The translations under genes were made by a program, and so were the position numbers. Source: Roseiarcus sp035606915 (GTDB lineage: Bacteria; Pseudomonadota; Alphaproteobacteria; Rhizobiales; Beijerinckiaceae). From it: a DNA stretch of 64,000 nt. This document shows positions 35,383-44,477 of this stretch, piece by piece. The notes beneath the pieces are model-generated. The model worked only from the letters and a program-made list of their open reading frames with translations, did not search any database and was not told the DNA's origin. The stretch spans positions 42,242 to 106,241 of the forward strand of contig DATNDU010000196.1 in assembly GCA_035606915.1 (NCBI GenBank), read 5' to 3'. Within the stretch, counting starts at the first letter, position 1, and each line of letters begins with the position of its first letter.

Positions 35383-38360
35383 TCACGTAAGGCTTTCGCG
35401 TCGCGCGGCGTCACGTCGGGGAATTCGGGGTCGGCGGCGGCGGGGTCGAAATAGCGCCAGGAGCGCGCGCATTTGACGCCCTTGGCCCGCTTCACGATCA
35501 CCGCCGCGCCCGGCGCGTCGGCGTGGCGAAAGGCGGCTTCCGGCGCGGGGCCGGCCGCCACCGTCAGGTCGGAGACGATGCAAACCTCGGCGAAATCGAC
35601 GCCTTCGAGCGCCGCCCGCCAGCTTTCGTCCTCGATGTAGAGCACGGGCGCGGCCTCCAGCGAGGCGCCGATGTCCTTGGCGGCGCGCGCCAATTCCAGC
35701 GCCCCGGTGACCAGCGAGCGCAGCTTGCGCAAGCTATCCCATTTGGCGGCGAGTTCGGGATCGCGGAACGTCTCGGGGATTTCCGGGAACAGTTCCAGAT
35801 GCACGGAGCCGCCTTGCGCGTAGCGCGCCCGCCACGCCTCCTCGGCGGTGAAGGCCAGGATCGGCGCCAGCCACACCGACACGGCGCGGAAAATGCGCTC
35901 GATGGTCTCCAGGGCGCCGAGGCGCTTGAGGCTGGAGGCCGGCTCGCAATAGAGCGCGTCCTTGCGCACGTCGAAGTAGAACGCCGACAGGTCGGTGTTG
36001 AGGAACGCCGACAGCGCCGAGACGACGCGGGCGAAGTCGAAATCGGCATAGGCCTTACGCACCTCAACGTCGATTTCGCTGAGCCGATGCAGCATCAGCC
36101 GGTCGAGCGGCTGGATCATCGAGAAGGCGAGCGTGCGGCGGCGGTTGTAATGGGTGAGCATTCCCAGCATCCAGCGCAGTGAATTGCGCAGCTTGCGGTA
36201 ATTGTCGCTCACCATCTTGAGGATGTCGGGACCGATGCGCTGGTCGTCGGTGTAATCCGTGCTCGCCACCCAAAGGCGCAGGATGTCGGCGCCGGAGGCC
36301 TTGATGATGTCTTGCGGAAAGGTTTGGTTGCCGAGCGATTTCGATTGCTTGCGGCCCTTGGCGTCGAGCGTGAAGCCGTGCGTCAGCACGATGTCGAACG
36401 GCGCGCGCCCACGCGTGCCGCAACTCTCCAACAGCGAGGCCTGGAACCAGCCGCGATGCTGGTCGGAGCCTTCCAGGTACATCACCTCGTCCTGCCCGCC
36501 GTCCTTGACGCGGCGGATGCCGGCAAGGCCGGGGAAATGCTTGGCGTCCTCCAGCACGAAGGCGTGCGTCGAGCCGGAGTCGAACCAGACGTCCAAGACG
36601 TCGTCGATCTTCTCGTAATCGGCGGGGTCGAAGTCGGGTTGCAGGAAGCGCGCCGCCGCGCCCTCAGCGTACCAGGCGTCGGCGCCTTCTTTCTCGAACG
36701 CCTCGGCGATGCGGGCGTTGACGGCTTCGTTGAGCAGCGGCGTGTGCTCGCCCTTCCTGACGAATACGGCGATGGGGACGCCCCAGGCGCGCTGGCGGCT
36801 CATCACCCAATCGGGCTTGGCGTTGACCATGCCGCGAATGCGATTCTCGCCGGTGGCCGGCACCCAGCGAGTTTCGCCGATGGCCTTCAGCGCCGACTCG
36901 CGCAGCGAGAGGCCGCTGGCCATCGGCTTGTCCATGGCGATGAACCATTGCGGCGTGTTGCGGAAGATGACGGGTTTCTTCGATCGCCAGGAATGCGGGT
37001 ACTGGTGCTTGAGCTTGCCGCGCGCGAGAAGGTTTCCGGCCTCGATCAGCGCCGCGATCACGGCTTCGTTGGCGTCGCCCTTCTCGCCCTTCTCGGTGAG
37101 CACGCGCTTGCCGGCGAAACGGGGGGCTTCGTTGGTGTAAACGCCGTTTTCGTCGACGGTGTAGGGGATGCGTGTCTCTATGTGTCGCTGATCCAACCAA
37201 CGCGCGTTCTTCATCCAGATTTCGAAGTCTTCACGGCCGTGGCTCGGAGCGGTGTGGACAAAACCAGTACCCGCGTCGTCGGTAACGTGATCGCCATCGA
37301 GCAGTGGAACCGGAAATTCATAAGCGCCGACAAATCCCCGCAATGGATGGGAACACGCCATGAAATTTCCGCTCAAGAAACTTTCAGGCACCGTGAAGAG
37401 ACGTTCGAACCCGGCTGGCTCTATTTTCGCTGCTTTGAATACCTCAAGGGCGAGCTTGTCGGCGAGGACAAGAAGGTCTCCCTGCTTAGCCCAATTTTGG
37501 TCAGGCGCAGCAGTGACCCGGAATAGGCCATATGAGATATTCTTCGAATAGGAAATTGCCCGATTTCCAGGAATCGTCCACGGGGTTGTCGTCCAAATAA
37601 CAATTTTGGCTCTCGACAGCAGCGCCAGTGCTTCCTCAGGTCGCTCACCGGAATAACCCGCGAGTGGACCTCGCGCCTTGATCGGAAACGCCACGTACAC
37701 AGTATCGCTGGTATAATCCTCGTACTCGACCTCGGCCTCCGCCAGCGCCGTCTTCTCCACAACGCTCCACATCACCGGCTTGCTGCCACGATACAGCAAC
37801 CCTGAAGCCGCATATTTATGAATCTCGCGCGCGATCTGCGCTTCCGCCGCAAAACTCATCGTCGAATAGGGATGGTCCCAATCGCCGAAGCCGCCGAGGC
37901 GCTTGAACTCCTCGCGCTGGACGGAAAGCCAGTGCTCGGCATAGGCGCGGCATTCCTGGCGGAAGGCGATCATCGCGGCGGGGTCGCGGAAATCGGGCTT
38001 GGCCTTGCCCTTGGAACGGTAATTCTCTTCCTCGACCTTCCATTCGATCGGCAGGCCGTGGCAATCCCAGCCGGGGACGTAGTTGGAATCCTTACCCAGC
38101 ATCTGCTGCGAGCGGACGACGAGATCCTTCAGCGTCTTGTTGAGCGCGGTGCCGATGTGGATATGGCCGTTGGCATAGGGCGGGCCATCGTGCAGAACGA
38201 ATTTCGGCTTACCCAGCCCTTGCGCGCGCAACTGGCCGTAAATGTCGTCGCGAGCCCAGCGCGCCAGAATCTCCGGCTCCTTCTGCGGCAGGCCGCCGCG
38301 CATCGGGAACTCGGTCTTCGGCAAGAACAGGGTTTCGGAATAATCGGCCGCGTCGGTCAT
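35361..38360 (-). CDS. ileS: isoleucyl-tRNA synthetase
   Basis: A 999-residue class-I synthetase. The HIGH motif is HIHIG within PPYANGHIHIG near residue 63. The KMSKS loop is KQSKS near 670, with Gln in place of Met. The CP1 editing domain covers about 190-390 and contains WTTTPWTIPGN. The ATG at 38360 is preferred; a TTG four codons upstream also opens the frame. The stretch 37.2-37.8 kb, encoding CP1, is near 52% GC, well below the roughly 65-70% on both sides, which suggests a recombined segment. It heads an operon with lspA. Confidence 0.95.
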   Translation of the reverse strand: MTDAADYSETLFLPKTEFPMRGGLPQKEPEILARWARDDIYGQLRAQGLGKPKFVLHDGPPYANGHIHIGTALNKTLKDLVVRSQQMLGKDSNYVPGWDCHGLPIEWKVEEENYRSKGKAKPDFRDPAAMIAFRQECRAYAEHWLSVQREEFKRLGGFGDWDHPYSTMSFAAEAQIAREIHKYAASGLLYRGSKPVMWSVVEKTALAEAEVEYEDYTSDTVYVAFPIKARGPLAGYSGERPEEALALLSRAKIVIWTTTPWTIPGNRAISYSKNISYGLFRVTAAPDQNWAKQGDLLVLADKLALEVFKAAKIEPAGFERLFTVPESFLSGNFMACSHPLRGFVGAYEFPVPLLDGDHVTDDAGTGFVHTAPSHGREDFEIWMKNARWLDQRHIETRIPYTVDENGVYTNEAPRFAGKRVLTEKGEKGDANEAVIAALIEAGNLLARGKLKHQYPHSWRSKKPVIFRNTPQWFIAMDKPMASGLSLRESALKAIGETRWVPATGENRIRGMVNAKPDWVMSRQRAWGVPIAVFVRKGEHTPLLNEAVNARIAEAFEKEGADAWYAEGAAARFLQPDFDPADYEKIDDVLDVWFDSGSTHAFVLEDAKHFPGLAGIRRVKDGGQDEVMYLEGSDQHRGWFQASLLESCGTRGRAPFDIVLTHGFTLDAKGRKQSKSLGNQTFPQDIIKASGADILRLWVASTDYTDDQRIGPDILKMVSDNYRKLRNSLRWMLGMLTHYNRRRTLAFSMIQPLDRLMLHRLSEIDVEVRKAYADFDFARVVSALSAFLNTDLSAFYFDVRKDALYCEPASSLKRLGALETIERIFRAVSVWLAPILAFTAEEAWRARYAQGGSVHLELFPEIPETFRDPELAAKWDSLRKLRSLVTGALELARAAKDIGASLEAAPVLYIEDESWRAALEGVDFAEVCIVSDLTVAAGPAPEAAFRHADAPGAAVIVKRAKGVKCARSWRYFDPAAADPEFPDVTPRDAKALREWRARSA

Positions 38361-38531
38361 GGTCTCGTGCAAACGTCTGGAGAGGCCCGCGCCTTAGAGG
38401 ATTCCGCGCCAAACTGCAAAAAAGCCGGATCGCCCGCGGACGAGCGGGTCACTTTGCCGAAACTCGGAATAAACCCTTTGCGACGTAGAACGGCGCCGAG
38501 CGCGATTGCTCGCCGGGCGACGGACGCGAAC

Positions 38532-39056
38532 ATGCTTAGTCTGAGAAAGTGGAAACTCGGAACTAGCCTTCTATACTTTGCGATGGGCGCATTTTTCTTG
38601 AACGAAACATCACCCATCATGGCCCAGGAGAATTTGAAGGCGGTTTTGCAGGCGCGGTACAGCGCCATGAAGGCCGCCATGTCGGCTCATGACGGTCCAG
38701 CGATTGGCGCTCTGCTGGCGCCCGACTTCAAGAGCGTCGAAATATCGGGCGCATCTAAAACGAAAACCCAGATGATCGCCGAAGTCAACGGCCTCAAATC
38801 AGACCCTGACAAGATCAGTGAAACAACGCTAGTGTCCGTGAGTCCCGTAGCAAACCAGGTCACGGTGGATCAGCGTTACGAGATGAAGACCGTGCGGACC
38901 GGAAAGGACGGCGTCGCGCATCCCGTCAAGCTGGCGGTGACCTCCACGGATACCTGGATCAAGTCCGGAAGCGTCTGGCTTTTGGAAGAGACGGTCACAA
39001 AAGAAATGTCGTTCTTCATGGGCGACCGACTGATCTTTCATAAAGTCAAACCTTGA
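38532..39056 (+). CDS. exported NTF2-like (DUF4440) protein
   Basis: A 174-residue protein with a signal sequence (hydrophobic 8-24, cut near IMAQE) and an NTF2-like fold of the DUF4440/SnoaL kind: LKAVLQARYSAMKAAMSAHD at its start and VWLLEETVTKEMSFF at its end. Such domains are small alpha+beta barrels used for binding or isomerising hydrophobic ligands; the function of most is unknown. Base composition is lower in GC than its flanks. It is divergent from ileS and followed closely by the AlkB-like gene. Confidence 0.65.
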   Translation: MLSLRKWKLGTSLLYFAMGAFFLNETSPIMAQENLKAVLQARYSAMKAAMSAHDGPAIGALLAPDFKSVEISGASKTKTQMIAEVNGLKSDPDKISETTLVSVSPVANQVTVDQRYEMKTVRTGKDGVAHPVKLAVTSTDTWIKSGSVWLLEETVTKEMSFFMGDRLIFHKVKP

Positions 39057-39088
39057 CGGATACGACCGGCAGGCCATTTCCGTCAGCC

Positions 39089-39709
39089 ATGACCAACCGT
39101 ATCGAAGCCGCCCCCGGCGCCTATCTCTATCCGGAATTCCTCGGCGGCGACGGCCAGAGCGCCGTGCTGGCCGCCCTGCGCGCCGTGATCGCCGAGGTAC
39201 CCCTGTATGTCCCGAACATGCCACGCAGCGGCAAACCCCTGTCGGTGCGGATGACGAACTGCGGCGAACTCGGCTGGGTCTCGGATCGCGACGGCTACCG
39301 TTACCAGGAGCGCCATCCCGTCACCGGCCGACCCTGGCCGCCGATCCCCGATGCCATCGCGGCGATCTGGGCGCAACTGCTGCCCGAGGCCCCGGCGCCG
39401 GAAGCCTGCCTGATCAATTACTACGCCGGCAGCGCAAAAATGGGCTTGCACCAAGATCGCGACGAACGGGCCTTCGACGTTCCCGTGCTGTCGATCTCGC
39501 TCGGCGACGAGGCGCGCTTCCGCCTCGGCGGCGTGACGCGCAACGCGCCGACGCGCGCCTTCGCGCTGCGCTCCGGCGATGCGTTTACCTTCGGCGGCGC
39601 CTCGCGGCTCGCCTTCCACGGCGTCGACCGCGTACTGCCCCGCACGTCGGCGCTGCTGCCCGAGGGCGGGCGCTTCAACCTGACGCTCAGACGGGTCAAC
39701 CCCGCCTGA
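39089..39709 (+). CDS. alkB: AlkB-like 2-oxoglutarate/iron dioxygenase
   Basis: A 206-residue alpha-ketoglutarate dioxygenase that repairs alkylated bases in DNA and RNA by oxidative demethylation. Iron ligands are His and Asp in LHQDRDE (near 133) and a distal His in FHGVDRV; the 2-oxoglutarate-binding arginine is in RFNLTLRR at the C-terminus. The ATG at 39089 is used; a TTG 12 codons upstream also opens the frame. It begins 32 bases after the NTF2-like gene. The other ada/alk genes are not nearby. Confidence 0.9.
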   Translation: MTNRIEAAPGAYLYPEFLGGDGQSAVLAALRAVIAEVPLYVPNMPRSGKPLSVRMTNCGELGWVSDRDGYRYQERHPVTGRPWPPIPDAIAAIWAQLLPEAPAPEACLINYYAGSAKMGLHQDRDERAFDVPVLSISLGDEARFRLGGVTRNAPTRAFALRSGDAFTFGGASRLAFHGVDRVLPRTSALLPEGGRFNLTLRRVNPA

Positions 39710-39712
39710 CCC

Positions 39713-40282
39713 TCACGGCGCCGTCTTCGGCGCGCCTTTGGAGACGCCGACCAGTGCTGGCCGCAGCACGCGCCCGCCGATCTTCCAGCCGCTCTGCACG
39801 ACCTCGAACACCGCCCCGGACGGCACGGTTTCGCTCGGCGCCTCGAACATCGCCTGATGGAAGTTGGGGTCGAACTTCTCGCCCTTCGGCTCCAGCCGCT
39901 TGACGCCGTGGCGGGCGAGCACGCCGGTCAGGTCGTTCGCCGTCAGTTCGACGCCCTCGGCGAGCGCTCTAAGCGCCTCGCCGCCGGTCGCCCGCGACTC
40001 GGCGCCGAGACTGCCGAGCGCCCGCTCCAGATTGTCGACCACCGACAACAGGTCGCGCGCGAAGGCGGTGACGGCGTAGGCGCGCGCGTCCGCCGCCTCG
40101 CGCTCGGAGCGGCGGCGCATGTTCTCGGTATCGGCGAGCGCGCGCAAGACGCGGTCCTTCAGCTCGGCGTTTTCCGCTACCAGCTTCTCGATCACCATAT
40201 GCGGATCGGGGGCGGCTTCCGGCTTGTCGTCGATATTTTCTGGCGCCATCCCCTCGGGGTTGGCCGATTGCGCGTCATTCAT
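39713..40282 (-). CDS. grpE: nucleotide exchange factor GrpE
   Basis: A 189-residue GrpE that releases ADP from DnaK. It has a disordered acidic N-terminus, a long helix (about 28-90, IEKLVAENAELKDRVLRALADTENMRRR region) and the beta domain with KFDPNFHQAMFE near 140. The ATG at 40282 follows GAGAGGG. It converges with the AlkB-like gene and lies downstream of glnD on the same strand. In many relatives hrcA precedes grpE; here it does not, so heat-shock control may be separate. Confidence 0.94.
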   Translation of the reverse strand: MNDAQSANPEGMAPENIDDKPEAAPDPHMVIEKLVAENAELKDRVLRALADTENMRRRSEREAADARAYAVTAFARDLLSVVDNLERALGSLGAESRATGGEALRALAEGVELTANDLTGVLARHGVKRLEPKGEKFDPNFHQAMFEAPSETVPSGAVFEVVQSGWKIGGRVLRPALVGVSKGAPKTAP

Positions 40283-40343
40283 GGCAGCCCTCTCGTCAGG
40301 CCGCGATATCGAGGCTTGGCCGCCAAAAATCAAGCAGCCCCTC

Positions 40344-43121
40344 TCATTCGCCCTGCAACACCGCCAGCAATTGCCGCTTCAGCCCCGCCTGGCGAGCCGC
40401 CGAAGTGATCTTGGCGCCCGTCAAATCCGTAACATAGAACGCATCGACCGCCTTCTCGCCGAAGGTGACGATATGGGCGGAGCCGATGTTGAGGTTCTGA
40501 CGCGAAAGCAGCGTCGTCACCTCGTAGAGCAGGCCGAGCCGGTCGAGCGCGGAGATTTGCAGCACCGTGTAAAGGCTCGACAGCGTGTTGTCGATTTCGA
40601 CCTCCGGCTCGACAGCGAAGGTTTTGGCGCGCGTCTCGCGCTGGCGGCGATCCTGGATGATGTCGCGCAAGCGCACCTCGCCGCGCAGCGCCTTCTCCAC
40701 CGTCTCGGCGATGCGCCGGCCGCGCCGGATCTCGTCGGCATCCTCGGGGAATGCGCGGGAGATAAAAATCGAGTCCAGCGCGAAGCCGTCGGTGGTGGTG
40801 AAGATATGCGCCTCGACGATATTGGCCGCCGCCGAGGCGCAGGCTCCGGCGATCACCGACAACAGGCGCGGATGGTCGGGGGCGATGACGGTGAGTTCGG
40901 TGACGCCGCGCCTGGCGTCGGTCGACGCCTCCGTCGTCAGCGAGCGCACCTGAGCGCGCATGGCGTGGAACAGCTTGGCGTGCTCGACCTGGCGTTGGAG
41001 ATCGACCTTCAGCCAATAGGCGGGGTAGTGGCGCGAGGCGTAAGCCTCGACTTCGGGGTCGGACCAGTTCGGCAGCGCCTCGCGCAAGGCGGCGCGGGCG
41101 GCGGCGACGCGCGACTTGCGGTCCAACGCCGAATGGCCGCCGCCAAGCACGATCTCGGTCTCCCAGAACAGCGAGCGCAGCAATTGGCCTTTCCAGGCGT
41201 TCCAGACGCCGGGGCCGACGGCGCGGATGTCGCAAACCGTCAGCGCCAGCAAGAGCCGCAGCCGCTCCATCGTCTGCACGACGGCGCCGAACGTCTCGGC
41301 GGTGCGCGGATCGGAAATGTCGCGCCCCTGGGCGGTGGTCGACATGGTGAGGTGCTGCTCGATGAGCCAGGCGACGCGGTCGGTCTCGGCGCCGCTGAGG
41401 CCGAAGCGCGGGCACAGCTTGCGCGCCGCTTCGGCGCCGGCGATCGAATGATCGACGCCGCGCCCCTTGGCAATGTCGTGCAGGAAGGCGGCGACATAGA
41501 GCGAGACGCGCTGCGCGGTGTGCGGCAGGAGATCGCTCAGCAACGGGTGCTCCTCCTTCAGTCGCCCGGCCTCGATCTGGTTCAGCACGCCGACGGTGCG
41601 CAGCAGATGTTCGTCGACGGTGTAATGGTGGTACATCGAATATTGCATCATGCCGACGATGCGGCCGAATTCGGGAATAAAGCGGCCGAGCACGCCGGCC
41701 TCGTTCATGCGCCGCAGCGCCACTTCCGGCGAGCGGCGCGAGGTCAGCACCTCCAGGAACAAGCGGTTGGCGGTGGGGTCGTTGCGCACGGCGGCGGTGA
41801 TGCGCTTCAGCGATTTGGTGACCAGCCGCGTCGCCTCGGGGTGCAGCGGCAGCCCCGAGCGATCGGCGACCCAGTAAAGCCGGATGAGGTTGACGGGGTC
41901 TCTCTCGAACACGTCCTCGGCCACGACATTGACGCGCTCGGCGTCGACGCGGAAATCCGGCGCCTCGGCGACCGCCTGCGGGCGCCGGCGCAGCTTGGCG
42001 AGGAAGCGGTCGAAGGTCTGCGTGCGCTTGGTTTGCTTGACCTCCAAAGCCGCGCAGACGATGGCGGTGAGGTCGCCGACGTCCTTGGCGATGAGGAAAT
42101 AATGCTTCATGAAGCGCTCGACGTCGGTCTGACCGGCGCGGGAAGCGTAGCCCAGCAATTTCGCGATCGGCGGCTGCAGATCGAAAGTCAGCCGCTCCTC
42201 GGCCCGCTCCGTGAGGAAGTGCAGGCAGCAGCGCACCGCCCACAGGAACTCCTCGCAGCGGCGGAACAGGCTAAGCTCGGCCTTGGTGAACAGGCCGACG
42301 TCGACGAGTTCGGCCGGGTCCTGCACGCGGTAGACGTATTTGGAGATCCAGAACAGCGTGTTGAGATCGCGCAGGCCGCCCTTGCCCTCCTTGACGTTGG
42401 GCTCGACGAGATAGCGCGATTCGCCCTGGCGCTGGACGCGCTTGTCGCGCTCGGCGAGCTTGGCGGCGACGAACTCGCTGGCGCTCTTGGCGACGATCTT
42501 GGCGTCGAAACGGCGGCGCAGGGTCTCGAACAGCCGCTCATCGCCGCTGAGGAAGCGCGCCTCCAGAATCGAGGTGCGGATGGTCATGTCGGTGCGCGCC
42601 TGGACGATGCAATCCTCAACCGAGCGCGTCGCGTGGCCGACCTTCTGTTTCAAGTCCCACAGCACGTAGAGCATGGACTCGACGATGAGCTTGATCTTGG
42701 CGTCGCGGGGATCGGCGGCGACGAACAAGAGGTCGATGTCGGATTGCGGCGCCAGCGTGCCGCGGCCGTAGCCGCCGACGGCAACGACGGCGTGGGCCAG
42801 GATTTTCGCGCCGTCGCCGGCAAACTTGCCGACCAGCGCCTCGTGCAGCGAGCGCACGACCAGATCCTCGGCCCGGCTCAGATACTGCGCGCAGGCGAGG
42901 CCCCTGCCGCCGCTTTCCAGCCGCTCGCGCGCCTCCGCCCGCCGCGCGGCAAGGAACCCATTGAGGATTTCGGCGGCGGCCTTGCGGAAGTCGGCGACAT
43001 CGGCGCCGGCCTCGCGCGCCGCCGCGGCGAGCGCCGCGTCGAGGGCGTCCGCCTCGGCGGGGCTGTCGTCGGCCGCGATCGTTCGTCGCGTCCGGCTGCG
43101 GCTTGTCGCCGCGGCGCTCAT
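40344..43121 (-). CDS. glnD: PII uridylyltransferase / uridylyl-removing enzyme
   Basis: A 925-residue sensor of glutamine that adds or removes UMP on PII proteins. The nucleotidyltransferase site GGYGRGTLAPQSDIDLLF lies near 115. The HD hydrolase domain has FLHDIAKGRGVDHS near 490, and two C-terminal ACT domains (about 710-925) bind glutamine. Its target here should be the GlnK encoded at 63 kb. The start overlaps the gshB stop by ATGA. Confidence 0.95.
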   Translation of the reverse strand: MSAAATSRSRTRRTIAADDSPAEADALDAALAAAAREAGADVADFRKAAAEILNGFLAARRAEARERLESGGRGLACAQYLSRAEDLVVRSLHEALVGKFAGDGAKILAHAVVAVGGYGRGTLAPQSDIDLLFVAADPRDAKIKLIVESMLYVLWDLKQKVGHATRSVEDCIVQARTDMTIRTSILEARFLSGDERLFETLRRRFDAKIVAKSASEFVAAKLAERDKRVQRQGESRYLVEPNVKEGKGGLRDLNTLFWISKYVYRVQDPAELVDVGLFTKAELSLFRRCEEFLWAVRCCLHFLTERAEERLTFDLQPPIAKLLGYASRAGQTDVERFMKHYFLIAKDVGDLTAIVCAALEVKQTKRTQTFDRFLAKLRRRPQAVAEAPDFRVDAERVNVVAEDVFERDPVNLIRLYWVADRSGLPLHPEATRLVTKSLKRITAAVRNDPTANRLFLEVLTSRRSPEVALRRMNEAGVLGRFIPEFGRIVGMMQYSMYHHYTVDEHLLRTVGVLNQIEAGRLKEEHPLLSDLLPHTAQRVSLYVAAFLHDIAKGRGVDHSIAGAEAARKLCPRFGLSGAETDRVAWLIEQHLTMSTTAQGRDISDPRTAETFGAVVQTMERLRLLLALTVCDIRAVGPGVWNAWKGQLLRSLFWETEIVLGGGHSALDRKSRVAAARAALREALPNWSDPEVEAYASRHYPAYWLKVDLQRQVEHAKLFHAMRAQVRSLTTEASTDARRGVTELTVIAPDHPRLLSVIAGACASAAANIVEAHIFTTTDGFALDSIFISRAFPEDADEIRRGRRIAETVEKALRGEVRLRDIIQDRRQRETRAKTFAVEPEVEIDNTLSSLYTVLQISALDRLGLLYEVTTLLSRQNLNIGSAHIVTFGEKAVDAFYVTDLTGAKITSAARQAGLKRQLLAVLQGE

Positions 43122-44065
43122 CTGGCCGCCGCGCGCGCCTCGATGGCGTCCCAGATGGCGCTGGCGAGATCGGCGCCGCCGAGGCGCTTGATCGCCCGGA
43201 TGCCGGTCGGCGAGGTGACGTTGATCTCGGTGATGCGGTCGCCGATGACGTCGATGCCGACGAAAACCAGGCCGCGCCGCTTCAATTCCGGGCCGATGCG
43301 GTCGCAGATCGCCTGTTCGGCCGGCGTCAGCGGCGAGTCCTCGGCGCGGCCGCCGCGCACCATGTTGGAGCGGATGTCGTCGGGTTGCGGCACGCGGTTG
43401 ACGGCGCCCAAGGCCTTGCCCTCGACGAGGATGATGCGCTTGTCGCCCTGCATCACCGCCGGCATGTATTCCTGGATCACCCAGGGCTCGCGGAAGGTGG
43501 TCGAGAACAGATCGAACAGCGAGCCGAAATTGAAGTCCTTGCGCATCAGGCGGAACACCGCCGCGCCGCCGTAGCCGTAGAGCGGCTTCATCACCACGGA
43601 CTCGAAGCGGGCGCGGAACGCCTCGATCTCGGCCCGGTCGCGCGAGATCAGCGTCGCCGGCATCAACTCGCCGAACTCCATCACCAGCAGCTTTTCCGGC
43701 GCGTTGCGCACGGCGGCGGGGTCGTTGACGACCAGCGTTTGCGGCGCCAGACGCTCCAGGAAATGCGTCGAGGTGATATAGGCGAGGTCGAACGGCGGGT
43801 CCTGGCGCAGCAGCACGACGTCGAAATCTCTGAGGTTGCGCCGGTGCATGTCGCCGAGGCGGGCGTGGGCGCCGGCGACGTCCTGCACCGCGAGCTGTTG
43901 GACATGGGCGTAAATGTCGGTCCCGAGCTGCGACATGCGCTCGGGCGTGTAATAGGCGAGCGTATGGCCGCGCGCCTGCGCTTCCAGCAGCAGCGCGAAG
44001 GTCGAATCGCCCGCGACATTGATCCGCTCGATCGGATCCATCTGAACGGCGACATTGAGCGCCAT
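43118..44065 (-). CDS. gshB: glutathione synthetase
   Basis: A 315-residue ATP-grasp enzyme that joins gamma-glutamylcysteine and glycine. The N-terminal MDPIERINVAGDSTF segment, VMKPLYGYGGAAVFRL near 165 and the C-terminal EINVTSPTGIRAIKRL region are typical. The ATG at 44065 marks the start of homology. It lies 25 bases downstream of yraN and is coupled to glnD, the common alphaproteobacterial yraN-gshB order. Confidence 0.95.
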   Translation of the reverse strand: MALNVAVQMDPIERINVAGDSTFALLLEAQARGHTLAYYTPERMSQLGTDIYAHVQQLAVQDVAGAHARLGDMHRRNLRDFDVVLLRQDPPFDLAYITSTHFLERLAPQTLVVNDPAAVRNAPEKLLVMEFGELMPATLISRDRAEIEAFRARFESVVMKPLYGYGGAAVFRLMRKDFNFGSLFDLFSTTFREPWVIQEYMPAVMQGDKRIILVEGKALGAVNRVPQPDDIRSNMVRGGRAEDSPLTPAEQAICDRIGPELKRRGLVFVGIDVIGDRITEINVTSPTGIRAIKRLGGADLASAIWDAIEARAAAR

Positions 44066-44090
44066 CGTTACCCCTCGAATTCCAAGATCG

Positions 44091-44477
44091 TCACTCTTCG
44101 TATTCCAAGCCGAACGCGTCCTCGATATGCAGAGGCGCGGGGCCGCCGTCCAGCAAAACCGCATCGCCGCGCAGCACGTAGCCGTCCGCCGCCCACGGGT
44201 TGCGCGCCACCCACTCGGCCGCCGCGCGGGCGACGCGGCGGCGCTTGCTCTCGCCAATCGCGCCGAGCGCGATCTCCAGGGCGGCGCGCGCCTTCACCTC
44301 GACGAAGGCGACCGTGCCGTCGCGCTCGGCGACGATGTCGATCTCGCCGCCGCGAATGGTGAACTTGCGCGCCAGGATGCGATAGCCCTGCGCCGCCAGA
44401 TGTTCGGCCGCGCGCGTCTCCGAACGCTGGCCGAACGCGCGCGCCCGCAGCCGGCGTCCCTCGCGCAGCGTGGTCAC
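44091..44477 (-). CDS. yraN: YraN/UPF0102 nuclease-fold protein
   Basis: A 128-residue protein with an endonuclease-like fold of the Holliday-junction-resolvase type. The conserved residues are in GGEIDIVAERDGTVAFVEVK (near 43-62), which fits a metal-binding E-x-D...E-x-K site. Its biochemical role is not settled. The start overlaps the rsmI stop, so it is translated with that gene. Confidence 0.88.
   Translation of the reverse strand: MTTLREGRRLRARAFGQRSETRAAEHLAAQGYRILARKFTIRGGEIDIVAERDGTVAFVEVKARAALEIALGAIGESKRRRVARAAAEWVARNPWAADGYVLRGDAVLLDGGPAPLHIEDAFGLEYEE

Noticed and set aside
40119..43574. Very long plus-strand open frame (about 1150 codons) opposite grpE and glnD
   Set aside because: It is the antisense shadow of glnD in high-GC DNA. 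No domain, ribosome site or normal amino-acid balance is seen, while glnD is unmistakable.
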